Source: Pseudomonas sp. dw_358
GTDB taxonomy: Bacteria; Pseudomonadota; Gammaproteobacteria; Pseudomonadales; Pseudomonadaceae
Direction of reading: 5' to 3'
Length of the DNA: 64,000 nt
NCBI RefSeq assembly: GCF_018449655.1
Contig: NZ_JAAVUX010000004.1
Span: 248,001-312,000 of the forward strand
Shown here: positions 17,472 through 26,020 of the stretch, one piece after another
Layout of the letters: every line of letters starts with the position of its first letter
How positions within the stretch are numbered: position 1 is the first letter of the stretch
Program-made: the position numbers and the translations under genes
Notes under the pieces: generated by a model
Told to the model about the DNA's origin: nothing
What the model saw: the letters and a program-made list of their open reading frames with translations, nothing else
The model's database searches: none

Positions 17472-18104
17472 TCAGATTACCATCGAATCGGCGTTTTGAG
17501 CGGCCAGTTTGCGCAGCACCCCGGCGATTTCGCGCAGGGGCAGGCAGTACGCCGGGTGGTCGATGCGCAGGCTGCTCAGGGGCATGCTGGGGTCCGCCGC
17601 GTCGCTGGGCTCCTGGACGATGCCGATGCCTCCGACGTCATGCACCGCGCGCATGCCTTGGGAGCCGTCGCTGTCACCACCGGTCAGAACCACGGCAATG
17701 ACGCGGTCGCCAAAGGCGGCCACGGCGCTGAGAAATAGCCGGTCGACCCAAGGCACCGGCCGCAGGCCCGCGATCGGATCGCTGAGAATGAGGCGAGACC
17801 CGCCATCGACTTCGAGGTGGCGCAAGGGCGGCGAGATGTACGCCTGGCCGGCAGTGATGGCGACACCGTGCTCGGCCTGGCGCACGAGCAACTGGCCCGG
17901 CTTGCTCCAGAGGGTGGCAGCACGGTGGGTGGTACCCGCCGGGGGATGCAGCGCCACCAGCACCGCGGCTGGAAAATCAGCCGGCAAGGCGTGGAGGATG
18001 TGCGTCACGGCTTCATGGCCGCCGGCACAGGCGCCAATGACGATGACCTTGGGTAGATGCATCAAGGGCGGTGAATGGGGCGGAGTTGCGAGCACTGACT
18101 TCAT
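17472..18104 (-). CDS. Stand-alone CheB-like methylesterase domain with cysteine at the nucleophile
   Basis: The 210 residues match only the catalytic domain of CheB; the receiver is absent. Landmarks are [11 protein letters not shown] (CheB: GASTGG), ALHPPAG (catalytic His, H53) and LTGGDSDG (catalytic Asp, D146). The nucleophile position is C26 instead of serine. Whether it still hydrolyses glutamyl methyl esters is open. Expected role of the family: demethylation of chemoreceptors, or, when unlinked to che genes, of other proteins. The start is uncertain: ATG at 18104 lacks a clear ribosome binding site, and ATG at 18062 (residue 15) is an alternative just before the fold. It leads the hydrolase-kinase operon. 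Confidence 0.87.
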   Translation of the reverse strand: MKSVLATPPHSPPLMHLPKVIVIGACAGGHEAVTHILHALPADFPAAVLVALHPPAGTTHRAATLWSKPGQLLVRQAEHGVAITAGQAYISPPLRHLEVDGGSRLILSDPIAGLRPVPWVDRLFLSAVAAFGDRVIAVVLTGGDSDGSQGMRAVHDVGGIGIVQEPSDAADPSMPLSSLRIDHPAYCLPLREIAGVLRKLAAQNADSMVI

Positions 18105-18181
18105 CCTTGATCAGGTGCGTCCGACGACACTGCCGCGTCGCTTGCGGCGGGCGATCAAGGGCCAGAGGGGGCGCTGGAAAA

Positions 18182-18258
18182 TGGTCGGAGAGACAGGATT
18201 CGAACCTGCGGCCTTCTCGTCCCGAACGAGACGCGCTACCTGGCTGCGCTACACTCCG
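18182..18258 (-). tRNA. tRNA-Pro (anticodon CGG)
   Basis: Read on the minus strand, the 77-base sequence folds as a cloverleaf: acceptor CGGAGTG pairing with the end before ACCA, anticodon stem TCTCG/CGAGA with loop TTCGGGA (anticodon CGG, reads CCG), and T-arm loop GTTCGAATCC. The CCA is encoded (18182-18184). Confidence 0.97.
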
Positions 18259-18349
18259 ATGAGTAGAAATCTAGCCCCCAAATGCAGATGGAACAAGCCC
18301 CCTTGCCATCCACCCGCCACGGGTGGTGCCGTGGCGGGGAAGCCTCAGG

Positions 18350-18589
18350 TTACAGCTCCTTGACGGTCCGGACCTGATCCTTGTTGACGCGGGTGCGTTT
18401 GCCGTCCAACTGCTCGAACTCATAGAACCCGGTGTTTTCGTCGAACTTGGGTGTGTCGACTGCCTGGATTTCCCGCCCGTCGTTGAGGGTAATCACCGTC
18501 GGCGTCGAGCAGCCCGCGAGGCCGGCCAGTGCGAGGGTCAGGAAAAAGGCAGAAAGCGTTCGATGAGGGGTGACGTGCCTGCGGATCAT
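18350..18589 (-). CDS. YgdI/YgdR-family small lipoprotein
   Basis: The start at 18589 (MIRRHVTPHRTLS) has GGAG upstream. The 79-residue protein has a lipoprotein signal with lipobox LAGC (Cys at residue 27) and the short SH3-like YgdI/YgdR domain (TVITLNDGREIQAVDTPKFD, YEFEQLDGKRTRVNKDQV). It would be anchored to the envelope by the cysteine. Function is unknown in the family. It lies between tRNA-Pro and mobA, all on the minus strand. Confidence 0.9.
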   Translation of the reverse strand: MIRRHVTPHRTLSAFFLTLALAGLAGCSTPTVITLNDGREIQAVDTPKFDENTGFYEFEQLDGKRTRVNKDQVRTVKEL

Positions 18590-18670
18590 GAGTGCAGCTC
18601 CATGGTTTGTTCTGTTTTTGGCGACAAAAGTAGGACGCAAGGTTTCACCGGCAAGTTCCCTGCCGGGCAT

Positions 18671-19273
18671 TCAGCTGTGCAAATTCATCGCCTGCTCCAG
18701 CAATTGCGGGGTATTGAGGTTGGCCAGGCGCGGGTCATCGGCGGGGCACTGCAGTTCTACCGCCTGTAACTGGCGCAGGACACGCCCAGGGCTGCGCTCG
18801 CCGGCGGCCCAGGCCGTCTCGAACGTCGCCCGTCGTGCGGTCGGGATCACGCAGAGCAAGGGTTGCCAGTGTTCGCCTTCGCGCAGCATCAGCGGCCGGT
18901 CGGGCGTCAGGGCGGCTTGGCTGCGCATGGCCTGCACCAGCGCCAGATCCACCCGCGGCACGTCGCAGGGCAGCACCAGCAGATACCCATGGCGTGCAGC
19001 ATCGAGGCCCGCCAGGATACCGGCCAGGGGCCCGGGAAAGCCGGCCTGATCGTCCTCCACCAGACGGTCGGCATAAGCGGCGTACTGGGCCAGGTTGCGG
19101 TTGCAGGAGATGAGCAGGTCATCGGTCAGGCTGCGCACCGTCTCGTGCAGATGGGCGATCAGCGGCCGACCCTGCCAGGGCAGCAGGCCTTTGTCCTGGC
19201 CACCCATGCGCTGGCCGCGGCCACCGGCCAAGAGCAGAATCGAGCAGTCTGGAAGCATGGCGGTACTGGGCAT
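18671..19273 (-). CDS. mobA: Molybdenum cofactor guanylyltransferase
   Basis: The start at 19273 ([18 protein letters not shown]) gives 200 residues. The nucleotidyltransferase loop [18 protein letters not shown] is typical of MobA, as are PLAGILAGL and the metal-binding LPCDVPRVD. It links GMP to molybdopterin to form the guanine dinucleotide cofactor. It is divergent from moaB-moeA (63 bases between starts), so this is a small molybdenum cofactor locus with a shared promoter region. Confidence 0.95.
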   Translation of the reverse strand: MPSTAMLPDCSILLLAGGRGQRMGGQDKGLLPWQGRPLIAHLHETVRSLTDDLLISCNRNLAQYAAYADRLVEDDQAGFPGPLAGILAGLDAARHGYLLVLPCDVPRVDLALVQAMRSQAALTPDRPLMLREGEHWQPLLCVIPTARRATFETAWAAGERSPGRVLRQLQAVELQCPADDPRLANLNTPQLLEQAMNLHS

Positions 19274-19335
19274 GGCGGGTCTCGGTCGCAGAGGGTCGCT
19301 GTGATATAACATTCGCTATCTATTCAAACAACCGG

Positions 19336-19884
19336 ATGAGCCTGATGAAGCCCAAGGCTGATGTACCCTTCGTGCCGCTCAATATTGCGGTGCTCACTGT
19401 CAGCGATACCCGTTCACTTGAAACCGACACTTCGGGTCAGCTATTCGTCGATCGCCTCACCGAGGCCGGCCACGCCTTGGCCGCGCGGGTCTTGCTCAAG
19501 GATGATCTGTACCGCATTCGTGCCCAGGTGGCCACCTGGATAGCCTCGGATGAGGTGCAGGTGGTGCTGATCACCGGCGGCACTGGTTTTACCGGTCGTG
19601 ACAGCACTCCCGAAGCAGTGGCGTGCTTGTTGGACAAGCAGGTGGATGGCTTCGGCGAGCTGTTCCGGCAAATTTCGGTGGCCGACATCGGCACCTCCAC
19701 CGTGCAGTCTCGCGCCTTGGCCGGTCTGGCCAATGGCACCCTGGTCTGCTGCCTGCCCGGCTCCACCAATGCCTGCCGCACCGGCTGGGACGGCATTCTG
19801 GCCGAGCAACTGGACTCGCGCCATCGCCCGTGCAATTTCGTCGTGCACCTGAAGCAGGCCGAACCCTGCGAAAGCCGTGGCTGA
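19336..19884 (+). CDS. moaB: Molybdenum cofactor biosynthesis protein B
   Basis: The 182-residue protein has the MPT-binding fold shared by MoaB and MogA: NIAVLTVSDTRSLETDTSG at the start, VLITGGTGFTGRDSTPEA and the LPGSTNACRTGWDGIL segment. It would adenylylate molybdopterin or assist that step before MoeA inserts molybdate. An ATG at 19345 is an alternative start. Its end overlaps the moeA GTG start by eight bases. Confidence 0.93.
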   Translation: MSLMKPKADVPFVPLNIAVLTVSDTRSLETDTSGQLFVDRLTEAGHALAARVLLKDDLYRIRAQVATWIASDEVQVVLITGGTGFTGRDSTPEAVACLLDKQVDGFGELFRQISVADIGTSTVQSRALAGLANGTLVCCLPGSTNACRTGWDGILAEQLDSRHRPCNFVVHLKQAEPCESRG

Positions 19885-21094
19885 GCCGCAGGTGGCGCAG
19901 CCGCTGATGCCGGTGGAGCGGGCGCTGGAGCGGCTACTGGAAATGGCCGATGCCGCGCCCATCACCGAACAGGAAACCCTGAGCCTGGATCAGGCCATGG
20001 GCCGGGTGTTGGCGGTCAGTCTGGCGGCGACCCTGGATCTGCCGCCGTGGTCGAACAGCGCCATGGACGGTTACGCCTTGCGCCTGGCCGACTGGCAAGG
20101 CACGCCCCTGGTGGTCAGCCAGCGGATCCAAGCTGGCCAGGCCCCTGAACCGTTGCAACCGGGCACCTGTGCGCGGATTTTCACCGGCGCGCCGCTGCCC
20201 GCTGGGGCCGACTGCGTCGAGATGCAAGAAAATGTCGACGTACTGGACGATCAGCGGGTGATCTTTCGCGAGGTGCTGCAGCGGGGCGACAACGTCCGCC
20301 CCCAGGGCCAGGAAATGCGCGTGGGCGATCCCGTGCTGGCCGCCGGGGTCCGCCTGGGCCCGATCGAACTGGGCTTGATCGCGTCCCTGGGCCTTGACCG
20401 GGTCCGCGTGGTGCGTCGGCCTCGGGTCGCGGTGTTGTCCACCGGCGACGAACTGGTGGAGCCCGGCCAGCCGCTGGGGCCAGGACAGATCTACAACAGC
20501 AACCGCCGAGTGCTGTGCAGCTGGCTGGAAAGAATGGGCTGCGCCGTGGTGGACGCCGGCATTCTGCCGGACGATCTGGAGCGCACGCGCGAGCGTCTGG
20601 CCGAGATGGGGGAGGTCGACCTGATTCTGTCCTCGGGCGGGGTGTCGGTGGGGGAAGCGGATTTTCTGGGGATTGCCTTGCGCGAGGAGGGCGAGCTGGC
20701 CTTGTGGAAGCTGGCGATCAAACCGGGCAAGCCGCTGACGTTCGGCCACTTCCGTCGGGTGCCGGTGATCGGTTTGCCGGGCAACCCGGCCTCGACCCTG
20801 GTGACCTTCGGTCTGCTGGCGCGGCCTTACCTGCTGCGCCGCCTGGGTGTACAAACCGTGCAGCCGCTGCAGGTCAGCGTGCCGGCCGGCTTCGACTGGC
20901 CCAGGCCCGGCAATCGCCGCGAGTACCTGCGGGGCCGTGTGCAAGAGGGGCGGGCGGTCATCTACCCCAACCAGAGTTCAGGGGTTTTGCTCAGCGCGAC
21001 CTGGGCCGATGGGCTGGTGGAAGTACTGGAGGGCCGGACGGTGACCCAAGGCGATGCGGTGAACTTCATACCGTTCAGCGAGATCTTGCAGTAA
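19877..21094 (+). CDS. moeA: Molybdopterin molybdenumtransferase
   Basis: The start is GTG at 19877 inside the end of moaB, so the pair is translationally coupled. The 405-residue protein has the MoeA domain order: N-terminal PPWSNSAMDGYALR, FTGAPLPAGADCVEMQE, the MPT-binding domain with VLSTGDELV, SSGGVSVGEADF and GLPGNPASTLVTF, and a C-terminal beta domain. It inserts molybdate into adenylylated molybdopterin. A strong terminator follows directly. Confidence 0.96.
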   Translation: MAEPQVAQPLMPVERALERLLEMADAAPITEQETLSLDQAMGRVLAVSLAATLDLPPWSNSAMDGYALRLADWQGTPLVVSQRIQAGQAPEPLQPGTCARIFTGAPLPAGADCVEMQENVDVLDDQRVIFREVLQRGDNVRPQGQEMRVGDPVLAAGVRLGPIELGLIASLGLDRVRVVRRPRVAVLSTGDELVEPGQPLGPGQIYNSNRRVLCSWLERMGCAVVDAGILPDDLERTRERLAEMGEVDLILSSGGVSVGEADFLGIALREEGELALWKLAIKPGKPLTFGHFRRVPVIGLPGNPASTLVTFGLLARPYLLRRLGVQTVQPLQVSVPAGFDWPRPGNRREYLRGRVQEGRAVIYPNQSSGVLLSATWADGLVEVLEGRTVTQGDAVNFIPFSEILQ

Positions 21095-21097
21095 ACA

Positions 21098-21136
21098 AAA
21101 AAAAGCCCGGACCTCTCTCGAGGTCCGGGCTTTTTT
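21098..21136. terminator. Bidirectional rho-independent terminator after moeA
   Basis: AGCCCGGACCTC (21104-21115) pairs perfectly with GAGGTCCGGGCT (21120-21131) around TCTC, with a run of A before and T after, so it serves both moeA and the convergent guanylyltransferase gene. Confidence 0.95.
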
Positions 21137-21148
21137 ACAGCTGGAGAA

Positions 21149-22645
21149 TCAGACCGTCGCTTTCTCGACAATCTTGGTCACGCTGTCCGGCAGGGCCTTG
21201 GCGGCCTCCGGCGCACGGCCATAGATGTCGGTGAAGCGCACGATGTCATCTTCGCCCAGGTATTCGCCGCTCTGCACTTCGATCATCACCAGGTCGACCA
21301 CCCCTGGGTTGACCAGGCGGTGGACCCGGCCCGGCTTGATGAAGGTTGACTCGTTGGTGTCGAGCAGAAACTCGCTGTCGCCGTTGGTCACTTTGGCCAT
21401 GCCGCTGACGATGATCCAGTGTTCGCTGCGATGGTGGTGCATCTGCAGTGACAGGGTGCCGTTAGGCTTGACCATGATGCGCTTGATCTTGAAGCGCTTG
21501 CCTTCTTCCAGAATCGTGTACGTGCCCCAAGGACGCGTCACGGTGCGGTGCAGGCGATAAGAGTCATGGCCCTGGCGCTTGAGCTGCTTGGCCAGCAGGC
21601 CGACGTCCTGAGTGCGCGAGCCGTCGGCGATCAGCAAGGCATCCGGGGTGTCGATGACGATCAGGTTCTTCAGGCCCACACCGCCGACGATGCGACGTGG
21701 CGAGTCGATATAGCAGTTGCTGACGTCATGCAGAACGGTTTCGCCATTGGTCTGGTTGCCGTTGGCATCGTACGGGAACAAGGTACGCACCGCCTGCCAC
21801 GAACCGATATCGCTCCAGTCCAGCGAGCAAGGCACCACGGCAACCTTGGCCGAACGCTCCATGAGGGCGTAGTCGACGGAGATGTCCGGTGCGGTCTTGA
21901 AGGTTTCGCCATCCAGTTCGACCTGAACTTCGCGACCGCCGTCCTTGCTGTGACTCTTGGCCAAAGTGGCTTCGGCAGCGGCCAGCACGTCTGGGGCGTG
22001 TTCACGCAGTTCGCGCAGCACGGCATCGACGCGCATGCAGAACATGCCGGCGTTCCACAGGTGCAAGCCGCCGGCAACGTATTGCTCGGCGGTGGCAGCG
22101 TTGGGTTTCTCGACGAAACGCGCAACCTTGTAGCTTTCGCCACCCAGGTGTTCGCCTTTTTCGATGTAGCCAAAGCCGGTTTCAGGCGAGGTCGGCACCA
22201 GGCCGAAGGTGACCAGCCAGCCTTCGTCGGCTTTCTTGCTGGCCGCAGCGACGGCATTTTCGAACGCTTCGATGTCCTTGATCAGGTGATCGGCCGGCAG
22301 TACCAGCAGCTGCGCATCGTTGCCATACAGCGCGCCGACGTGCAGAGCGGCAATGGCGATGGCCGGGGCGGTGTTGCGGCCGAACGGCTCGAGGATGAAG
22401 TCCAGCTCGGCGTTGGTGTGGTTCAGGCGACGATATTCATCGACGGTACGGAAGAACACTTCACGGTTGGTGACAGTCACAACGCGTTCGACGCCAGGCA
22501 GGGCCGCCGCGCGAGTAAAGGTTTTCTGCAGCAGGCTTTCACCGTCTGGCAGGCGCATGAAAGGCTTGGGCATTGCTTCACGCGAAACAGGCCACAAACG
22601 GGTACCGGCGCCGCCGGCGATGATGCAGGGAATGAGTTTGCTCAT
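21149..22645 (-). CDS. Mannose-1-phosphate guanylyltransferase / mannose-6-phosphate isomerase
   Basis: The start at 22645 (MSKLIPCIIAGGAG) gives 498 residues. The N-terminal nucleotidyltransferase has IAGGAGTRLWPVSRE, MPKPF and RFVEKPN; the C-terminal cupin isomerase has TRPWGTY, KRIMVKPNGTLSLQMHHHR and FIKPGRVHRLVNPG. This is the AlgA/PslB/WbpW type that makes mannose-6-phosphate and GDP-mannose for exopolysaccharide or O-antigen. No polysaccharide genes flank it, so the pathway it serves cannot be named; I leave the symbol empty. A 418-base gap separates it from the divergent lipid kinase. Confidence 0.93.
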   Translation of the reverse strand: MSKLIPCIIAGGAGTRLWPVSREAMPKPFMRLPDGESLLQKTFTRAAALPGVERVVTVTNREVFFRTVDEYRRLNHTNAELDFILEPFGRNTAPAIAIAALHVGALYGNDAQLLVLPADHLIKDIEAFENAVAAASKKADEGWLVTFGLVPTSPETGFGYIEKGEHLGGESYKVARFVEKPNAATAEQYVAGGLHLWNAGMFCMRVDAVLRELREHAPDVLAAAEATLAKSHSKDGGREVQVELDGETFKTAPDISVDYALMERSAKVAVVPCSLDWSDIGSWQAVRTLFPYDANGNQTNGETVLHDVSNCYIDSPRRIVGGVGLKNLIVIDTPDALLIADGSRTQDVGLLAKQLKRQGHDSYRLHRTVTRPWGTYTILEEGKRFKIKRIMVKPNGTLSLQMHHHRSEHWIIVSGMAKVTNGDSEFLLDTNESTFIKPGRVHRLVNPGVVDLVMIEVQSGEYLGEDDIVRFTDIYGRAPEAAKALPDSVTKIVEKATV

Positions 22646-23063
22646 TCTGTAAACCTCAGAAGTGTCGCAGCCACATATAGGTGAGCGCGAGGTATAAAGG
22701 GACAGTCGAAAACACAAAGGCAGTACAGATCGACGTGCACGCACGCCTATTGGACTAGCAAAATTCAGTTTAGTTTGGAGGCTAATCGCCAGTGTGTTGG
22801 CAGGGCGCAGTCGACGCCTCTAAGTTTACCGAGACAATGCTACCGCCACCCCGAGGGCGCGGGCACTGATTGATAATGCTTGAATTGTTGTCGAACTGTC
22901 ATACGGCGATGACCAGTTGTTCAAGAGTAAAGCGCATGCGAGAACAATTTGCGAGTGGAAAATCGACCGTATGCGAATAAATTGACGACTGCGTCGGATG
23001 CCGGGGACCTTTCCGCCATTTTGTTGTCACACGCCGTTGAGGGTGATTTCTGGAGCAATAAAA
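22646..23063. other. 418-base divergent intergenic region
   Basis: It separates the GDP-mannose enzyme (minus) from the lipid kinase (plus) and is more AT-rich than its flanks. It must hold both promoters. An open frame on the minus strand across its right part (22899-23672) runs antisense to the lipid kinase and is not credible. I looked for an AlgU-type promoter (GAACTT/TCTGA) and saw none that fits. Confidence 0.5.
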
Positions 23064-23960
23064 ATGACGGATCGCAGGGCTTTTCTGATCCTCCATGGCA
23101 AGCAGGCGCTCAATGAAGAAGTGCGCAGCGCTGTGGAAGAAAAACGCGCCAATGGCTGGGACATTGCCGTTCGGCTGACGTGGGAAGGCGGTGATGCCCA
23201 GCGCTTGGTCGGTGAAGCCTTGGCGGCCGGTTACCCGGTCATCGTGGCAGGCGGCGGCGACGGCACATTGCGCGAGATCGCCGAGGCCCTGGCGCTGTCC
23301 ACCGAGAGGGCGACTCTGGTATTGATGCCGCTGGGCACGGCCAATGATTTCGCCCGCGCCGCGGGGGTGCCATTGGCTCCGGCACAGGCGCTGGCACTGC
23401 TTGATACACCGGCATGCCCGGTGGATCTGGGGGAGGTGGCAGGTCAACTGTTCCTTAATATGGCCACGGGTGGCTTTGGCAGCCAAGTGACTGCCAACAC
23501 CTCTGAAGACCTGAAAAAAATTCTGGGTGGCGCCGCTTATCTGTTTACCGGGCTCAGCCGGTTTAGTGAGCTGCGTGCCGCTCAGGCAGAAATTCATGGC
23601 CCGGACTTTCGTTGGCAAGGTGATTTGCTGGCCCTGGGGATTGGCAATGGTCGCCAGGCCGGTGGCGGGCACGTGTTGAGCCCCGAGGCGCTGGTGGATG
23701 ACGGGATGCTGGATATCGCTATTTTACCGGCGCCCACCGATGTGGTGAGTACGCTGGGTGGTTTTCTCTCCGGTGGCATGGGCCTGGATAACTTCTTCGT
23801 CCGCGCGCGTTTACCCTGGGTAGAAATCAAAAGCGCCGTGGGCCTGGACATCAACCTCGATGGCGAACCACTGGAAGGCGATAGTTGGCGTTTCACTGTT
23901 CGGGCGGCCGCCATAGAAGTGCACTTGCCGGCGCACTCGCCCTTATTGAAGCGCAGTTGA
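23064..23960 (+). CDS. YegS-like lipid kinase (diacylglycerol kinase family)
   Basis: The start at 23064 (MTDRRAFLILHGKQ) follows TGGAGC. The 298-residue protein has the DAGK catalytic domain: VIVAGGGDGTLREIAEAL with the GGDGT nucleotide loop, and MPLGTANDFARAAG. The second domain contains NMATGGFGSQVT and the ends typical of YegS (INLDGEPLEGDSW). YegS phosphorylates phosphatidylglycerol in vitro; the natural lipid is unsettled. It stands alone, with cheV starting 120 bases later under its own promoter. Confidence 0.92.
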   Translation: MTDRRAFLILHGKQALNEEVRSAVEEKRANGWDIAVRLTWEGGDAQRLVGEALAAGYPVIVAGGGDGTLREIAEALALSTERATLVLMPLGTANDFARAAGVPLAPAQALALLDTPACPVDLGEVAGQLFLNMATGGFGSQVTANTSEDLKKILGGAAYLFTGLSRFSELRAAQAEIHGPDFRWQGDLLALGIGNGRQAGGGHVLSPEALVDDGMLDIAILPAPTDVVSTLGGFLSGGMGLDNFFVRARLPWVEIKSAVGLDINLDGEPLEGDSWRFTVRAAAIEVHLPAHSPLLKRS

Positions 23961-24007
23961 TCGGCTCACACCGCCCGTCTTGATCCACAGGTTTACAGTG
24001 TCGGCAG

Positions 24008-24034
24008 TAAAGCTTGCCTGACACCGGCCGATAA
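24008..24034 (+). promoter_or_regulatory. FliA (sigma-28) promoter of cheV
   Basis: TAAA (24008-24011), exactly 15 bases, then GCCGATAA (24027-24034) matches the flagellar sigma-28 consensus TAAA-N15-GCCGATAA at every defined position. It is 46 bases before the cheV start codon. Confidence 0.92.
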
Positions 24035-24080
24035 GCCTGAGCAGACAATCACTTTCGCTTCAGGCGCTTCGGAGTCTTCA

Positions 24081-25007
24081 ATGGCTGGCATTCTCGACAC
24101 AGTGGATCAGCGGACACAGCTCGTGGGGGAAAACCGCCTCGAGATTCTGATGTTCCGGCTGGCGGGCCGGCAGTTGTTTGCCATCAACGTCTTCAAAGTG
24201 CAGGAGGTCCTGCAACTGCCCAAACTGACCCTCATGCCGCAGCGCCATGCTTATGTCTGCGGTGTGGTCAACCTGCGCGGTCAGACGCTCCCCGTGATCG
24301 ACTTGTCTCAGGCCATTGGCATGCGCCCACTGCAGCCGGGGCCCAACAGCACAATTATTGTCACTGAGTACAACCGTTCGGTGCAGGCGTTTCTGGTGGG
24401 TGGAGTCGATCGAATCGTCAACATGACCTGGGAATCGATCCTGCCGCCACCCACCAGTGCGGGTCGTCAGCATTACCTGACCGCGATCAGCAAGGTCGAC
24501 GACCAGCTGGTCGAGATCATCGACGTGGAGAAAGTCCTCGCGGAGATCGTGCCGTACAACGCCAAAGTCTCCAAGGAGAAGCTTGAAGACCCGCTGCTGG
24601 CCAAGGCCACTGGTCGGGAGGTGTTGTTGGTGGATGATTCGACGGTGGCGCTCGCACAGTTGCGCGAGACGCTCTCGCAACTGGGAGTCAAATTGCACAT
24701 CGCCAGTGATGGCCTCAAGGCCTTGAACATGCTCAAGGCCTGGGCGGATACCGGGGTGGTGATGACCGACAAACTGTTGATGATTTTCACCGACGCGGAA
24801 ATGCCGGAGATGGATGGGTACCGGTTGACGACCGAGATACGCAGTGATCAGCGGTTGAAGGGGTTGTATGTGGTGTTGCATACGTCGCTGTCGGGCAGCT
24901 TTAACGAGTCGATGGTGAAGAAAGTGGGCTGTGATAACTTTTTGTCGAAGTTTCAGCCGGATAAATTGGTGGATGTGGTTCGCCAACGATTGGCGTTGGA
25001 TGAGTGA
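24081..25007 (+). CDS. cheV: CheV chemotaxis coupling protein (CheW-receiver)
   Basis: GGAG sits six bases before the ATG. The 308 residues are a CheW-like coupling domain (about 20-165; LFAINVFKVQEVLQLP, VCGVVNLRGQTLPVIDL) joined to a receiver (about 178-305; VLLVDDSTVAL, acceptor aspartate in IFTDAEMPEMDG, LSKF). This is CheV, which links receptors to CheA and can be phosphorylated for adaptation. The perfect FliA promoter upstream places it in the late flagellar/chemotaxis regulon although no other che genes are near. Confidence 0.95.
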   Translation: MAGILDTVDQRTQLVGENRLEILMFRLAGRQLFAINVFKVQEVLQLPKLTLMPQRHAYVCGVVNLRGQTLPVIDLSQAIGMRPLQPGPNSTIIVTEYNRSVQAFLVGGVDRIVNMTWESILPPPTSAGRQHYLTAISKVDDQLVEIIDVEKVLAEIVPYNAKVSKEKLEDPLLAKATGREVLLVDDSTVALAQLRETLSQLGVKLHIASDGLKALNMLKAWADTGVVMTDKLLMIFTDAEMPEMDGYRLTTEIRSDQRLKGLYVVLHTSLSGSFNESMVKKVGCDNFLSKFQPDKLVDVVRQRLALDE

Positions 25008-25091
25008 GGTCGCGTGAGTCGGGCTGCCCACCGCCGACACCCCCCACTTCCGCGCGGCTTCGGCCGGCCTGCTGAGCGCGCGGGCCATCAC

Positions 25092-25113
25092 GATCAAAAG
25101 CTGATCAAAAGCT
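25092..25113. repeat. Two tandem 11-base repeats
   Basis: GATCAAAAGCT occurs twice head to tail (25092-25102 and 25103-25113) between cheV and the MOSC gene, followed by CAACAGCAACAG. The rest of this gap is a GC-rich run with several GGCC dyads. No function is evident. Confidence 0.7.
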
Positions 25114-25204
25114 GACAGCAACAGCAACAGAGATCGGCGCTTGTGTGCGGTTGTATGGGGTTCGCGTTAGACTTCCGGCTTCCTTCTTTCAGGATCCGGC
25201 CAGC

Positions 25205-26005
25205 ATGCATCTCAGCGCCCTCTACCGCTACCCCCTCAAATCCGCCAAGGCCGAGGCGCTTCAGCGCTCCGAGGTTGACCTGCTGGGCCTCAACGGCGAT
25301 CGACGCTGGATGCTGGTCAACGACACCGGCCGCTTTCTCACTCAGCGTGCCCTGCCACACATGAGCCAGCTGTCAGCCCTCTACAACGACCTTGGCGGCT
25401 TGCAGCTGAGCGCAGAAGGCCATCCTGTACTCGACATCGACCTGCCCGGCGAATCCGCCGCCCTGCGTGGCGTCACCGTTTGGGGCGACACCCTGCAGGT
25501 CCCGGATGCTGGCGATGCAGCGGCAGACTGGGTCAGTGCCTTCATCGGCAGCCCGACTCGGCTGGTCTACGTGCCGGAAGCTCGTGCTCGGCATATCGAG
25601 GCCGGCTACGGCCTGGATGACGACCGGGTCGCCTTCGCCGACGGTTTTCCACTGCTGTTGATCGGTGCGGCTTCCCTGGACGATTTGTCCGAGCGGGTGG
25701 GGCGGCCCTTGGAAATGCTGCGCTTTCGACCCAACCTGGTCATCGAAGGCAGTGCCGCCTTTGCCGAGGACGGTTGGAAGCGCATTCGCATTGGTGAGGT
25801 GGAGTTTCGCGTGGCCAAGCCCTGTGGGCGCTGCATCCTTACCACCGTCGACCCGCAGACCGGTGTACGTAGCGCCGACCGCGAGCCGCTGACTACCCTC
25901 AAGACCTATCGTCAACAGGACGGAGAGGTGATTTTTGGTCAGAACCTGATCAGCGACGGCGCGGGTATGCTGGAGGTGGGCATGCCGGTCACCCTCTTGG
26001 ACTGA
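25205..26005 (+). CDS. MOSC-domain protein (YcbX-like)
   Basis: The start at 25205 (MHLSALYRYPLKSAKAE) gives 266 residues. An N-terminal MOSC beta-barrel (YRYPLKS; LVNDTGRFLTQR) is followed by the MOSC domain with the conserved cysteine in VAKPCGRCILTTVDPQTG. It matches YcbX-type proteins that carry molybdenum cofactor and reduce N-hydroxylated compounds, receiving electrons from a flavin reductase; the C-terminal ferredoxin domain of E. coli YcbX is absent, so a partner is needed. It may depend on the moaB-moeA and mobA genes nearby. Confidence 0.9.
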   Translation: MHLSALYRYPLKSAKAEALQRSEVDLLGLNGDRRWMLVNDTGRFLTQRALPHMSQLSALYNDLGGLQLSAEGHPVLDIDLPGESAALRGVTVWGDTLQVPDAGDAAADWVSAFIGSPTRLVYVPEARARHIEAGYGLDDDRVAFADGFPLLLIGAASLDDLSERVGRPLEMLRFRPNLVIEGSAAFAEDGWKRIRIGEVEFRVAKPCGRCILTTVDPQTGVRSADREPLTTLKTYRQQDGEVIFGQNLISDGAGMLEVGMPVTLLD

Positions 26006-26020
26006 TCGGCTGCACACCGC

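Noticed and set aside
22899..23672. Minus-strand open frame covering the yegS-like gene and its upstream region
   Set aside because: The plus-strand lipid kinase has GGGDGT and full family length, so this is its shadow.
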